Positions 31,123 to 46,860 of a stretch of 64,000 bases of DNA are shown here, piece by piece. The stretch spans positions 77,494,158-77,558,157 of the forward strand of contig NC_133395.1 in NCBI RefSeq assembly GCF_047511655.1, in the 5' to 3' direction. Below the pieces are notes generated by a model that had not been told where the DNA came from, ran no database searches, and worked only from the letters and a program-made list of their open reading frames with translations. This stretch comes from Castor canadensis (Eukaryota; Chordata; Mammalia; Rodentia; Castoridae). Each line of letters opens with the position of its first letter. Position 1 is the stretch's first letter. A program made the translations under genes and the position numbers.

Positions 31123-31417
31123 CAATTTTTTTTTATAAGGATCTTTGGTAACAGGAGTGGAGATTGCTAGTTGTCACCAGTACTCATTTGCCTCTTCCTC
31201 CTTTAATGCTGTACCTCCTATCATTTTTAACTACACAAATAATTATCCAGTGAAGAGTACACATTGCTAAGTTCTGTTCATGAAGTGTAAGCAAGGTCAT
31301 GTCTGTAGCTTCCTTGAGTATCATTTAAGTAAAGGAGACTGTATTTGTATAGTCACTGTAATCACTGGCCAAAACAATGCAAGTTTATCTCACAGTTTCT
31401 GTAGGTCAGAAGAAGCT

Positions 31418-31527
31418 TGCAATTGAGTCTATAATTACAGCACTTGGGTGGCTGAGGCAGGAGGGTTATGAGTTAGAGGCCGGCCTGGGCTGCCTGTGGA
31501 GATCTTGTCTGAAAAAAAAAAAAAAAC
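31418..31527 (+). mobile_element. B1-type SINE
   Basis: 'ATAATTACAGCACTTGGGTG' and 'GGCTGAGGCAGGAGGGTTAT' to the A-run at 31,513. Confidence 0.83.
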
Positions 31528-31684
31528 AAAACTGCCCACAAGGCTGAAATCAAGTTGCTGAACTTTTACTGGGAGGTTCTGGGAAGAATCTGTTTCCAGT
31601 TTCCTTGGCAGAATCCAAGTCATTAAGGTTGGAGGACTGATGTCCAGTCTCCTTGCTGACTGTCACTTGGGGCAGCCCTTATCT

Positions 31685-31770
31685 TTTTTTTTGTAGTACT
31701 TGGGTTTGAATTCAGGTCCTTGAGCTTGCTAGGCGGGCACTCTACCACCTGAGCTACTCGACCAGCTTTT
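31685..31770 (-). mobile_element. ID-type SINE, minus strand
   Basis: T-run then 'GTAGTACTTGGGTTTGAATT' to 'CACCTGAGCTACTCGACCAG'. Confidence 0.85.
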
Positions 31771-32409
31771 GATGGCCTTTCTCCTCTCTTGCATGTGGAT
31801 TTCTTCTTTTCAGAACCTGGAATAGCTTACCAAGACCTCCTCACACTTGGACTCTCTCTGGCTTCTTTCTGCATCATCTTGTGGATTCTAGCTAGAAAAT
31901 GTTCTGTTCTTTTCAGAGCTCATGTGATTAGAGTGGGCCCATGGAGGTAATCCAAAATGGTCTCTAACCTAATTACATCTGTAAAATGCCTTTTGCTCTG
32001 TAAGGGAACATATTCATATATTTGAGGGATTGTGAGGCAGATGTTTTTCAGTGTTTTAGGGACCATAATTCTGCCCACCAAAGGAGTATATCCCTCTTCC
32101 TGCTACTTAGAAAGTGGATGTGATAGCTGGAATGCTCTGTAGGACCAGACGGGGCCATAGTTTAGAGAGAGTAGCATGGAAAGTTAAGGCAGTCTGGGTC
32201 CCAGACAACTTGAGCAATATTCCAGCCCTGTGTTCCCTACCTTCAGACTTCCACGTAGGGGAGAAATTAACTGACTCTTAACTCACTGCTATTTGGTCTC
32301 TTAGTCACAACCAAACCTCCTATCTGAGGAAATGACTTATTAAGGCAATCCTGGCCTCCCTTATTTGTGGGGGCCTTGGGATCCCTAAACAAATATCAAG
32401 AGACTTGCT

Positions 32410-32622
32410 GCTGGGTGCCAGTGGCTCACACCTGTAATCCTAACTACTCAGGAGGCAGAGATCAGGAGGATCACAGTTCAAAGCCAGCCCAGGAAATATT
32501 TCAAGAGACCCTATCTTGAAAATACCCAAAACAAAACAGGGCTGGTGGAGTGGCTCAAGTGGTAGAGTACCTGCCTAGCAAGTGTGAAGCCCTGAGCTCA
32601 AACCCCAGTATTGCCAAAAACA
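32410..32622 (+). mobile_element. Full-length dimeric B1-ID SINE
   Basis: The best-preserved copy. Left monomer 'CTGGGTGCCAGTGGCTCACA', 'CTACTCAGGAGGCAGAGATC' and 'GTTCAAAGCCAGCCCAGGAA', linker 'CCCAAAACAAAACAGGGCTG', right monomer 'GTGGAGTGGCTCAAGTGGTA' and 'GAGCTCAAACCCCAGTATTG'. Confidence 0.93.
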
Positions 32623-33910
32623 GAGACATTTATCTTTGATCATCAGACTATCTGTAATTGGACAAACACACACAGCTTATGTGCAGAGGTAGACACCTAT
32701 GGGTGTCAGTGCTGCAGGAAGTGTAACTTCAGTGCTCTGTCTTTTGTAGGGGTGGCGGTTTGTTTGCACTCATGTCTGATCAGCATCAATGTGACTTTGC
32801 AATCCAGACACTCTCTTGTGAAATGCCAGGACAAGGCTTAGCTGTCCTTATTGGAGTGAGGACCTGGAAGCCCCAGGGAAAGAGCACTTATCTAGCTTGT
32901 GTTGCTGTGCTCCACTGAGGTCCACTGTGCAACATGCTGTTTGTTGCTGATCTAATAGGACAAGAAAGGCCTCAGCTTCTAGAGGCACTCTGTTTCTACA
33001 GGACTTCACTCTCCAGGAATATACTCTTCACAGACATTATTTCACTTAGTCCTCAAAACAACCACAGGAGATGGGATTATCCCTAATTCCAGGGGAGTTG
33101 ACAGGCTCAAAGGGATTAAGTTATTTGTTCTAGTTCAGAAGGGTAGCATATCACAATACAGCACTAGAACCAAGCACTGAGAAACAACTTTTAATTTCTA
33201 CCTTCAGCCAGGGGATCCTTTCCTTTCCCTTCCATTGGGTCTGAGGACAAAAGGTAGCATGACCTATGGCTCGTGCCTTATCCAACACAGGCTAGCTGTG
33301 TCTGCAGAATGGCTCACTCATGCACAGGAGAAATTATCTGCTTTGTTGCACTTGGTCTAGAAACTTACTCTTTCAACATTCTATCCAAGTAAAGAAAGCA
33401 TCCATTTATTGCAAGAAATCTAATAATATAGTATTTTCAATTTTCTTGATTTTTAGAGATTTATCTTGTACATTTTGTGGATCTCTAAGAACTACTGCAG
33501 TGGAAATAATTTGATGTAACATAACCATTTCAAATTGGCAGCATTTCAGACATATCTAGATATGTTTAACTTCTGAATGTTTTAGGGCTTGTATAAATAA
33601 GAGATATGAATGTTCAAAATCTCATATCTTTAGAAATCAGCCTAATTGAGGATTCAGAAAAAGGATAGAATTTATTCAAATGAATAAGCTATAGCAAAAA
33701 TACTTATGCTGTATATATGTATGTGTAATTATTACTAGAAGTGAGCATCAGTGTATTCCATGATGCAGATAAGAATCTTGCATGCATGCTGGTAGTAGGG
33801 TATGTTTGAAAGGTATCAGCATCTTAGGGAAAGAACCCAGACAATTCAACTTGAACTTGAATCATCAAATATTGCTTAAAGTTAGAGAGATCTGTGCTTT
33901 CAAGAGTCAT
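32623..33910. other. Intergenic DNA, one MIR relic
   Basis: No gene. A diverged MIR in reverse orientation lies at about 33,035-33,180 (TTCACTTAGTCCTCAAAACA, then GGAGATGGGATTATCC). Confidence 0.5.
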
Positions 33911-33918
33911 GGCATCTA

Positions 33919-33993
33919 ATTTGTAGAGATCAAACACAGGGCATCGTGTGTGTTAAGCAAGGGCTCTGCCACTGAGCTATACACCCCAGCCTG
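33919..33993 (-). mobile_element. ID-type SINE, minus strand
   Basis: 'GAGATCAAACACAGGGCATC' to 'CCACTGAGCTATACACCCCA'. Confidence 0.82.
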
Positions 33994-34690
33994 AGAAAAT
34001 AATTTTAAGGAAAAATCAGAGAATATTATCATGCTTTTCCTATCTTACAGATATGTAAATATAACTTTATTATGTGAACTTGGCATTGACAGGTTATCTA
34101 TCACTAGCTTGCCAAAGACCAGACCCATATCAGCCAGCCATCACTTTCACTATTAAAACTGCTATTTGGAGCCACTAATTTGCAGAGCCTGACCTCCCCT
34201 GCCCACCCAGCTTCCTCTGACCTCTTTCCACTGTTGTCCACAGGCAGCAATTTCCAGAAGGCTGGCTGCAGCTGACAGACTGAATCATTCCTAGGTTATT
34301 TGCAGGGATACTGTTTTGCTTCCTACTCCCCAGTTTCCCATTAGATTTACTGCCCCCATATCTCATTGGCCAGAGCTGGCTTGAGTAAAATTTGATTCAA
34401 TGTCAACTAAGGATATCCCTTTGCTGGCCCTTCTAACTTAATTTTCAGGAAGGTTTATAGGTGAAGCTCTTGAAATCATGAAAGACCTTATTTGTGAACA
34501 AAATATTTCTTAGAAAAGATTTTTACATTCAGTTTCTACCAAAATTTCAACTTTGTGCCCTTCTAAAGATAACTTTTCCTGCCTTCAAATATTTTCTGAT
34601 ACAAATAACAGACAGTTTTCATCATCAGCAAGACACTTGGGAGACATTAGACACTTGGGAGATGCTGTGCCTGGTGGAAAAAAGAATAAC
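33994..34690. other. Intergenic DNA with a short tandem duplication
   Basis: No gene. A direct tandem duplication of about 18 bases (unit AGACACTTGGGAGAYATT-like) lies at about 34,631-34,664. Confidence 0.55.
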
Positions 34691-34692
34691 TA

Positions 34693-34776
34693 TGGGGCTG
34701 GGGGAGTTCTCAGGGGGTAGAGCTCTTGGCTAGCATAAGTGAGGCCCTGGGTTCCATCCTCAGCGTCCCCCACCCC
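34693..34776 (+). mobile_element. ID-type SINE
   Basis: 'GGGGCTGGGGGAGTTCTCAG' to 'GGTTCCATCCTCAGCG'. It is the last clear lineage SINE before the PDX1 neighbourhood. Confidence 0.8.
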
Positions 34777-35600
34777 TCTCCCAAATAAAGGCATACAGGA
34801 AGGATTCCCTGGTTTCTATATACACCTGATCATTTAGATACATCTGATCATTGTCATGATGGCAAACCACTGACACACTCTAAACATGTGCAGACATATT
34901 CAGACACAGAGTGGATCTTCACTCTCAGGCACAAACCACACATACACACTTACACACACTTGAAAGGTTAAAAGGACAGGGCACACATTACATTCAAATG
35001 TAAATGCACTGAACTGGGTTCACTGAAGGCGAAGAGGTGGGGAGGTGACAGCAATAGACAAAGGGGCCCAAGTTAATTCGGGAAATACAAGCAGCCCTTG
35101 TTCTCCAAAAGGAGAGATTTGGGGAACCTGAGTGACTCTGATCACACTGGTAAATTCACGATAATTAACTTAATCTCCACACCTGCATGGCTGTCAGGGA
35201 CAAGAAGTGACCAGTAAGCTCTTCCACTGGGACAAGCACAGTCAGGATTCCAGCCATGCCCAGAGGAGGGGCCCAATCACTGTGGTTGAATGCGTTCAGG
35301 CTCCAGATCCGGGGCGAAGGGTGTAAGTGAAGTACAGACATCAAGTCTGTTAAAAAAAAAAAAATAGACGGGACTGAAATCACCACCAACTCTGAGATGT
35401 TGTTATTGCAGATATAGATTTAGCCAACACGAGTACATATGTAACTGATAGCAGACTCTCAGGAAGAAATACATGGGGAAGCAAAGAAAGAGCTTTGCTT
35501 GTTTCCTGCAGCACTGTACTATCGGACTCTGTGCTTCCCAGACGCGAACTGGGGACCAACGTGCTTGGGGAAAGTCACAAGGAGTTCCATGGTGAAGGCA
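34777..35600. other. Intergenic DNA, nothing recognised
   Basis: CA-containing but not a pure microsatellite around 34,925-34,960; an A-run at 35,350-35,362. No coding sequence identified. Confidence 0.5.
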
Positions 35601-35619
35601 AGGCCCCTTCCTATGTGAG

Positions 35620-36850
35620 GAACCCGTGAGGGATTTTCCAGGGCCCGCACTGACAGGGCAAGGATGAGATCAGTAGGCGCGCGGCCCGGAGCGCTAGTCA
35701 GGTCTTGCTTGGGTCCGCGCGGAGACCGCGCACAGAGCGCATGGCGCTCCACGAACGTGCCTCGCCATACAGCTGAAGATCACGAGAGGAATGGCGGGGC
35801 TTGAGCCCCTGCGCAGGCAATTTCTGAGGAATAGAGGGGCGCGGAGGTGCAGGCGGATGAGCTCTTGGGTTTCTGGGCACTGTGAAGAGAGCCCGGCTGT
35901 CGCCTGGGTACAAAGCTCACACGCGGAGCCGGCGCGCACTTGCGCGCACTGTGCGCTGCGTTTGCAGGAGCCTTGCTCTTCCTCTGCTCGGAAGGCGACT
36001 TTTCCCGCGTCCCGAGAACTTTTCAAGGCCACGGGTATGTGTTCGTTATATGAAAGGAGCTCGCCAATTCTGAAGAGCAGAGGGAGGTTGACGTCGGCCA
36101 GGGAAGGACGCTTAGAGTTCGAGGTACACAAGTCGAGCACCGCGCGGGTCGCCTCGAGGACACCGCTGGCCGGGTATCTATTACCGCTGGCTAGTCCTGC
36201 TGCCTGAGGGGTCTGGACTAAGTCCTGGTCCTGCTTGTGTTGTTCGGGTGGAGCCCTGAGTGGCGCGCTCGGTGGAACCTGTGTCTCTTTCATACTCTTT
36301 GAGTACTGTTTGGCCAGTCGGGGTCCGCGGGCTCCGCGGCCTCCGTAGGCCTCTCAGGAAGGCCAGCCTCTACCTCTGCTGGTAAAACCATCACTCCCGC
36401 CACCCCCGCCGCATGTACAGGAGACTGCGCCAGCCCCATCCTAAGTTCCTCAGAGCGCCTAATTTCATCTTCATCATGAGCCCATTCCAAGGACGAAATT
36501 AAATGAGTCAATGACAGCTGGAATCCAAACCCTGGACTATGAGACTAGAGAGCGCCGAGAAAGAGCCACATTCCGGAGACCCCAGTCTCTACCAGGCTGA
36601 GAGTGCCCAAGAGGCGCTTTCCGAAAAGCTGGCCCATCGCTAGGTGATCCGGCGTGAGTCAGTCAACACTGGGCTGCCAAAAACTACCTGCCAGCGGCCT
36701 GGGCTTCTTCTCCTCCCATTGCGAACCCGAAACCGCGCAGAAGACGCCAAACGGCCAGCTACTAGGACCCGAGCCTCTCCAAGAGCAACGGGTTGGGTCC
36801 GGGGGCCTTAAAACCTCCATGGATCACAAGGACAGGAGCCTTCACCCACC
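35620..36850. other. CpG-rich block downstream of PDX1
   Basis: GC- and CpG-dense (CGCGGAGACCGCGC, GCGCGCACTTGCGCGCAC) with abrupt edges. A 199-codon frame on the minus strand and a 138-codon frame on the plus strand overlap here. Neither shows a known domain, and neither has the codon texture of a real gene that I can recognise. It has the look of a CpG island of about 1.2 kb without an obvious gene. Confidence 0.6.
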
Positions 36851-38229
36851 CAGCAGCAGAGCTTTAGCAAGACTCACCTAGTGAAGGTTGCTGTGGGAAG
36901 CAAAGGAGTTTATTTACGAGGAGCCGTCATAAAACTAGGAAGTGCTTAGCAAAGATGTGGGTATAAGATCAAGAACGAGACTGGGACGAGGAAGGGGGAA
37001 AGATGGCAGAGGGGCTTGTTCAATATGCGCTATATGCATGTATGGAGTTATTACAACGAACCCCCTTGTATTATTAAACGTATGGTAATTTAAAAACATA
37101 ATAAATTAAAAATAATCAGATCAACAGCGAAAGTGTGAAGGTTTGCCAAAAGAGATGGTTCGCTCCTGGGACTGGCAGAGACTGGAGGAGCGCCACATCT
37201 GCAGCGCCCTGATTGCTTTTGAAAATGGTGACGATGGTCATTTAAAAAAATAGCATAATTGTAGAGGGACAACAATTTTCTAGATATGAATTAAGCGCTT
37301 TTGTATTCTTTGAATTAAACCTCACAGCTACTCTATCAGGTAGTACAAAATTTGCCTCCACTTTTACAAAGGAGGAAACCAAAGCGCAGGGAGCTTGAAC
37401 AATTCTGTCAGGACTCCAATGCAGATTTGTGACACCCAGATCCCAGAGAGGTGTGGAGAGGTCGCCTGGAAAAGACATGGTCACACTGATGAGAAAGTTC
37501 TCCTTTCTGATTCTGAGGACTTTCTTCCAACAGGTTCATACTCAATTTCTCTAAGAAAACAAAGCAAAGCAAAAATAAAAACTTCTAGTGTCTCTTTTTG
37601 TAAAAGAAAATAAAAGTAGCAACTCCAAGAAGTGAAGCCCAGGCTGGGAACTGTGGGAGCACTCGGGGTGCCTTCAGGCATCAGCCAAGGCTGAAGTGCC
37701 CATTGGAGAACTGTGACCAGGAGAAGTAGGGTGGCCCCAGGAGTTGGAAGCCAGCGAAATCCAGGTATAGTTGGACAGGACAAAAGACACTCCTAGCCCT
37801 GGGTCTCTGGGGTGGACACTCATCCAAAACAACACTTTCTTTGGAAGAGCCACTGAAAAGGCCCTCGCCCCATCTGGCAGCTCTTGGGGGACGGAGAGGG
37901 GGAAGCGGAGGTCTGCCAGGGTCCTGGATGTCTCCCTGACTGCCTAGTGGGGCTGCTCTTGGCTCTGGTTCCATTCAATGTTAGACACCTGAAGTTCAAA
38001 CTCTGACCCCAATGCTCTCGCCTATAGTGCTTGAGAAAGCCATCTCAAGAACAGACTTAAAAATAAGATAAAAATGGAAAATCCACCTGTCATACCCTGC
38101 TAAACTCAAAACCTAAGTGTCATGTTTCCTAATTACCTGCTTTACTCTGCTTAATACTCAAAAATTCTAGATTAATTTTAAAAATCAATTGGAATGATCA
38201 CACAGTAGGAAAGGTTTGAAACAAAGCAA
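36851..38229. other. Intergenic DNA between CpG block and PDX1 3' end
   Basis: No gene. A reverse MIR relic lies at about 37,290-37,420 (TTAAACCTCACAGCTACTCT, CTTTTACAAAGGAGGAAACC). Confidence 0.5.
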
Positions 38230-38322
38230 AGAGGGCTGGCGGAATAGTGGCTCAAGCTGAGGCCCTGAGTTCAAACTGAGTGCCCCCAATAGCAACAACA
38301 ACAATAATAGCAATAATAAATA
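38230..38322 (+). mobile_element. Right-monomer ID SINE, internally deleted
   Basis: 'GAGGGCTGGCGGAATAGTGG' and 'CTCAAGCTGAGGCCCTGAGT', then an A/CAA-rich tail. The A-to-B-box middle is missing. It is the only lineage SINE seen between 34.8 and 48.7 kb. Confidence 0.75.
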
Positions 38323-38344
38323 AAGCGAGGAGAATTCGCTTTCA

Positions 38345-39427
38345 TTGCTTCTTAGGTTATCCATTTTATTAGGCATTTTCCATAAACATAACCTGAACAC
38401 AAGGAGAACACCTTGCAAGGAGCAACTGACCTGGAAACTACAGACCTGTTAAAGAAGTGTCAGATAATTTAAAAACTTTAATAGAAAATGACCAGTTTTT
38501 CAAATCCATCAATCGCATACATTTTCACGATTTCTAATGATATGGAAAGCATATGGCTCTGTGAATAGCTGTTTCCAAAGTGCCCCAGGTCCCCAGTGTT
38601 GCCTTCAGCACAGCCTCCCTGGCCGGAGACCAGGAACTAAGTTCACTCCTAGATAGAAAGTTCTAAACGTCTTTGGCTTAATGGTCACTCAGGCTCCATC
38701 TTTCACCCCTTGAAGGGTTCCAGACCCATCTCCAGGCAGGCAAGGCAGCACGGGTCCAACTGGGGACACAGGAACCCTTGTTTACACTGCCCCTAGATTC
38801 CAGCCTGCCTGCTGGGATAGCCTCAGAGGAAACGGGTGCAGCTTGAAGGATGTACGCTAATGAAGAATTTGGTTGGAGGAGTGAAAGGAGAACTGATGGA
38901 TAAGAAGGAGGACTAGGAGGAGAACTCATTCTATTTGATAGGCATCAATTTCACTGGCTCTTTAAAGCCTCAAAAGTTTCCTTTTAATTATTTTTAAACG
39001 TAATCTGGCCGCCTGATTACTAAGAATGGCTCTGTTTCTGGGTAAATTAAGGAACTCAGTCCAGTTCGCTCACCTCACGTTGGGGAGCTTCCAATTTGTA
39101 CATTTTCGGTTGTCTTTTGAAGAGTTGGCTTCCCTAAATAGGTGCCGGGATGGACATCGCTATTTGGATAAGGTCACCGGAAGAGGTCTCAAATATTTCG
39201 GAAACCAATGTTTCTTTTTTCCTAACTTTTGCCAGCATCTGCCCGACCGCGCCCAAACTGGCACATGTGCCTGGAAGAACGGGTTCTCCCTGTGGGCGGC
39301 TGGTTGGGCCTCACAGTTCCTACCCTATCCAACTGCCCAGGCCTGTGTCCACACCTGGGGTCCTAGGCCCGCTCCCCGTCCTCTGCGAGTGGTCGAAGCC
39401 TGCTGGGCCCGGTGCAACCCCGGCCTC
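38345..39427 (-). other. PDX1: PDX1 3' untranslated region (tentative)
   Basis: Downstream of the PDX1 stop on the minus strand. A reverse-complement AATAAA at 38,365-38,370 would give a 3' UTR of about 1.07 kb. An ATTAAA at 38,983-38,988 would give about 0.45 kb. The transcript end cannot be chosen from sequence alone. Confidence 0.45.
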
Positions 39428-43832
<4,405 letters not shown>

Positions 43833-44110
43833 GATTGCAGCACAAGTTTGGGGACCAGGAAGCAGGAGTAAGGAGTTACAGCCGGGTCTTGGCGCGATGA
43901 GGCGCTCCCACTCCCAGCGCAAGCCCTGCTCGCTTTGACAGCTCTCCGCTGTTCTCCGGAGGAACCTGCGGCTGATGGGGACCTGCAAGCTGGCCGCCAC
44001 GCCATAGGCTCTGCTGTGTCCCACGTGGCTCAGCCTGGGACCATTATTGGCCTGGCCGACTGCCTTAAGAAGCGAGGCCCAGGAACCCGCGAGCACCTGC
44101 ATTTGTTTCA
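43833..44110 (-). promoter_or_regulatory. PDX1: PDX1 leader and proximal promoter
   Basis: A perfect E-box CACGTG at 44,022-44,027 lies 190 bases upstream of the ATG. The rodent PDX1 promoter has a USF-binding E-box about 104 bases before the start of transcription, so a start near 43,920 and a leader of about 90 bases fit. No TATA box is seen, as expected for this promoter. Confidence 0.75.
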
Positions 44111-45765
44111 ATTTTCTCTCTCAGCTGAGTTTGTTGAGCTCAGCTGGCTGTGCTCTTCAAAGTGGGGCGCGCAAAAATATTGGAACTTCTATTAATCTAT
44201 GGAATCATTTTCAACGTGCTCTAAACATTTCTTGTATCTTCGACGATGTACATAAATATTATTAGGTCATTTGTATAATTTACAAATACATATACGTTGA
44301 GGTTGCGATTTTAACTATTGGAGAATACATTTCAAAAAAGTTTGCAGATCCAGCTCTGTAGGAGGGAAGGTGTTGTTTCTATTTTGTTGATGAAGCTTGT
44401 TCACACGGACAATCCGGCATCCACTGTGTTTTGTCTGTGGCTGTGCGCCTGGTATTTCTGGAGTGTAAACTAACTCTGGACGCAATCACAGTGGCTTACT
44501 TTTTTTTCTACTTGAAGGTTCTTAACTTTGATTTTAAGAATTGGAGCCCATTTTGCTAACTCAGAACACAATTTCCCAATGTGACAAAGCACAGCATTCC
44601 TCTTGTGGTTGAAAGGCTGAGCTGGGGCTTGTCACAGATTTCCAGATCGTTGATGATTGTCCCGGATCTGGAGAACCGGCCAGATTCTGCCAGCGGACAA
44701 CGTCCACTTTTTGGCCTGTGATTGTGATAAGGCAGGCATGGAAGAAGGGGGAGTGGGCTGTTTAGAAAACGAAATAAAAACACATTTGCATGTAGCTTCA
44801 ACGCTTTGGGTATTCTGGGCACCCTGGAGTTCTAACTTAAGCAGAGTTACTTTTTTTTTGGCGGGAGCCACTGTGGAGGACGGTCTATCTCCCATCCCCT
44901 TCGCCCATCCCATCTATCGCCTGAACAGGACCGACATCTCTGATGCACTATCGCTGGGCGGCCGGGCCAGACTGTGAAACCAGGTCCTCCTGAACCAGAT
45001 CACGTTCCTCCACTCTCCATGGAGGGTTTTGGAAAAACTGGATACCTTTGCAAAAGGCCCCATGAACCACAAGCAACCAACCAAGAGCAAATCCCTGCAA
45101 CCTGACTCTCCTAAGCTACACGCTCACATCTAGCCCTTAGATTTTAATATATTTTCTCCTACTGGAAACGAATGTTTTAAATGAGTATAGGCTGAGTGCG
45201 TAATTCTAAATAACGCTTCATTTTCTTTAAAAGGGAAAAAAACTAATTAGGAATTTGGGCTTGTCTGCAGACTCTTGCTTAGGTAGGATGATGTGATCTC
45301 AACAATTGCCTGGCGAAGTGAGCGGGCCACCGAGTGGTCGGGGCGAGCTGGGAAGCGGTGTAGCTCGCGATTGAGGGAAGCCAGCAGGCGGAGAGAATTC
45401 CGGCGATTTCTTCAGGGAAAAGGGCCACCTGTGGCCATAGGGGGCCTGAGAGTGAAAGGCCTTGGGATCCGCGCACCTAATCTCTAGATGCCCCTGTCAA
45501 TGAGTCCATTGTTCGCGGTAGCCGCGAAGGACCCTATCACCTCGGCCGCGAGTGACCACATCGATCTAGACAGGGCTGGAGGGGGTTGCCCAGACGGGGC
45601 GTGTTGACCCTCGGAGATAATCTGCCCGGTCGCCGCGGGTTGACTTGGCGACACTGTTATGAACGGACTGCAGGACAAAGATCGACACCTTTCTCCTCCC
45701 CTGGACACCCCCCTCCTAGGACTCGCCTGCTCCCCAACCCCCTTCCCTGCTCCTCTCCTCGCTCA
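44111..45765. other. PDX1 upstream flank, first part
   Basis: No gene. AT-rich at 44,190-44,560, mixed to 45,290, then CpG-rich from about 45,300 to 45,660. No repeat element recognised. Confidence 0.5.
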
Positions 45766-46620
45766 CCACCCCCAGAGTGTTTACTTTGCACTTCTCGTCT
45801 AATTGCACATTTCTGTAAATTGGTCTCCATTTAGATGCTTCATTTGCTTCCGTTTAATATTTTTGCTCGGCCCTGCAGAAAGGAAAGAGGTTCTCAGCAG
45901 AAAGTAAATCCACCCACCGTGCTCTCTGGCAAAAACCCGGTAGCCCGGGCTGAGCAAAACCGTGCGGAAGAAGGATGAGTGTGTGTGTGTGTCTGTCTGC
46001 ACTGAGGGTGTTCAGTGGAGGCACACTCTCACTTTCATGATTAGCGTTTTCTTCTGTCTGCTTCTTAAAGAAGGGATCCAGCAAATAAAGATCATACATT
46101 ATTCTTCTTAGCCAGGGGAAGGCTAGCAAAATTTTTGATTGGTTGATTTTATCACATACAGCCACACGAAAAACGCGCCCCACAGAACCCTCCGCTGAGC
46201 AGGACAGTGTCTTGTATTTCTCTGGATACAGCTCCTGCTATCATAAACCTGCTGAGTCCATTACAGGTGAAATGCGTTTCCGCTCTGATCCCCGCTGACG
46301 CCTGCGCGCGTTGCAGCCGCCTCGCCTCCAACAGGCCCGGCCGCGATACCCAGCCATTAGGCGAGCGCCTTCCCGAGCCATTTAACAGCAGCTCTTATGG
46401 ATAAATAAACAAAAGGGGCTGTAAACCAATTATAGTGTGGACAGTGAAAAAGTCGTTTATTAGCAGGACGTCCTGATAGTCTTCGCTGATATTTGAGGTT
46501 CTCGTCTGGTCTCTTCCCCCTCTCCCTTCGCAGAGACGCGGTTTGTGCCCGGGAGAACACAGGTTACCTTGTTCTTGGTAAGTGGCTGAGTCTTTTTCGG
46601 TGGTTTCACTGGCACACAAA
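45766..46620 (-). promoter_or_regulatory. Candidate PDX1 upstream enhancers (Area I-III equivalents)
   Basis: The segment lies 1.8-2.7 kb before the inferred PDX1 start, the distance of the known Areas I-III that drive beta-cell expression. It shows AT-rich islands in conserved-looking DNA: GTTTACTTTGCAC and TCTAATTGCAC near 45,780-45,808, TTTTGATTGGTTGATTTTAT near 46,131, AATAAACAAAAG (FOXA-like) near 46,402, and CCAATTATAGTG with GTTTATTAGCAGG near 46,427-46,467. Position and motifs are read; enhancer identity is inference. Confidence 0.55.
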
Positions 46621-46860
46621 GGGCTGAATTTGGCTTGGTGATGAGAATCAAGTCATTGCATCCCATTATAAAAGAAAAAGAAACTGCGCTTAACTCCAAG
46701 AATGAATTTATGTGGAATTTATTACAGCATATTCATCTGAGAATTAATTCGCTATTGAAAATAAAAATTAAATCACGCCGAGTTGAAAAACTCCATGTGG
46801 AAAACAATATGTTATTTAATGAGCGTACATCTTTCATAATAGATGTTTAACTTGTGTACA
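46621..46860. promoter_or_regulatory. AT-rich candidate conserved element upstream of PDX1
   Basis: A dense set of homeodomain- and octamer-like cores: CCCATTATAAAAG, GAATTTATGTGG, GAGAATTAATTCGC, AAAATTAAATCACG and GTTATTTAATGAGCG. It has no repeat signature. It may extend the preceding enhancer cluster. Confidence 0.4.

Larger units (their letters stand above)
31330..32085 (-). mobile_element. Ancient repeat relic with two nested SINEs
   Basis: 'GTTTATCTCACAGTTTCTGT', 'GATTAGAGTGGGCCCATGGA', 'CTAATTACATCTGTAAAATG' and 'GGACCATAATTCTGCCCACC' occur in the order of a common mammalian repeat, apparently the same family as 22,100-22,735 in the other orientation. SINEs at 31,418 and 31,685 split it. 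Confidence 0.5.

Noticed and set aside
35694-36293. 199-codon minus-strand frame as a gene
   Set aside because: No recognisable domain or splice context. Kept only as a note on the CpG block.
43833-44111. In-frame N-terminal extension of PDX1 exon 1
   Set aside because: The invariant start MNGEEQYY lies at 43,832, and a 283-residue protein matches the family length exactly.
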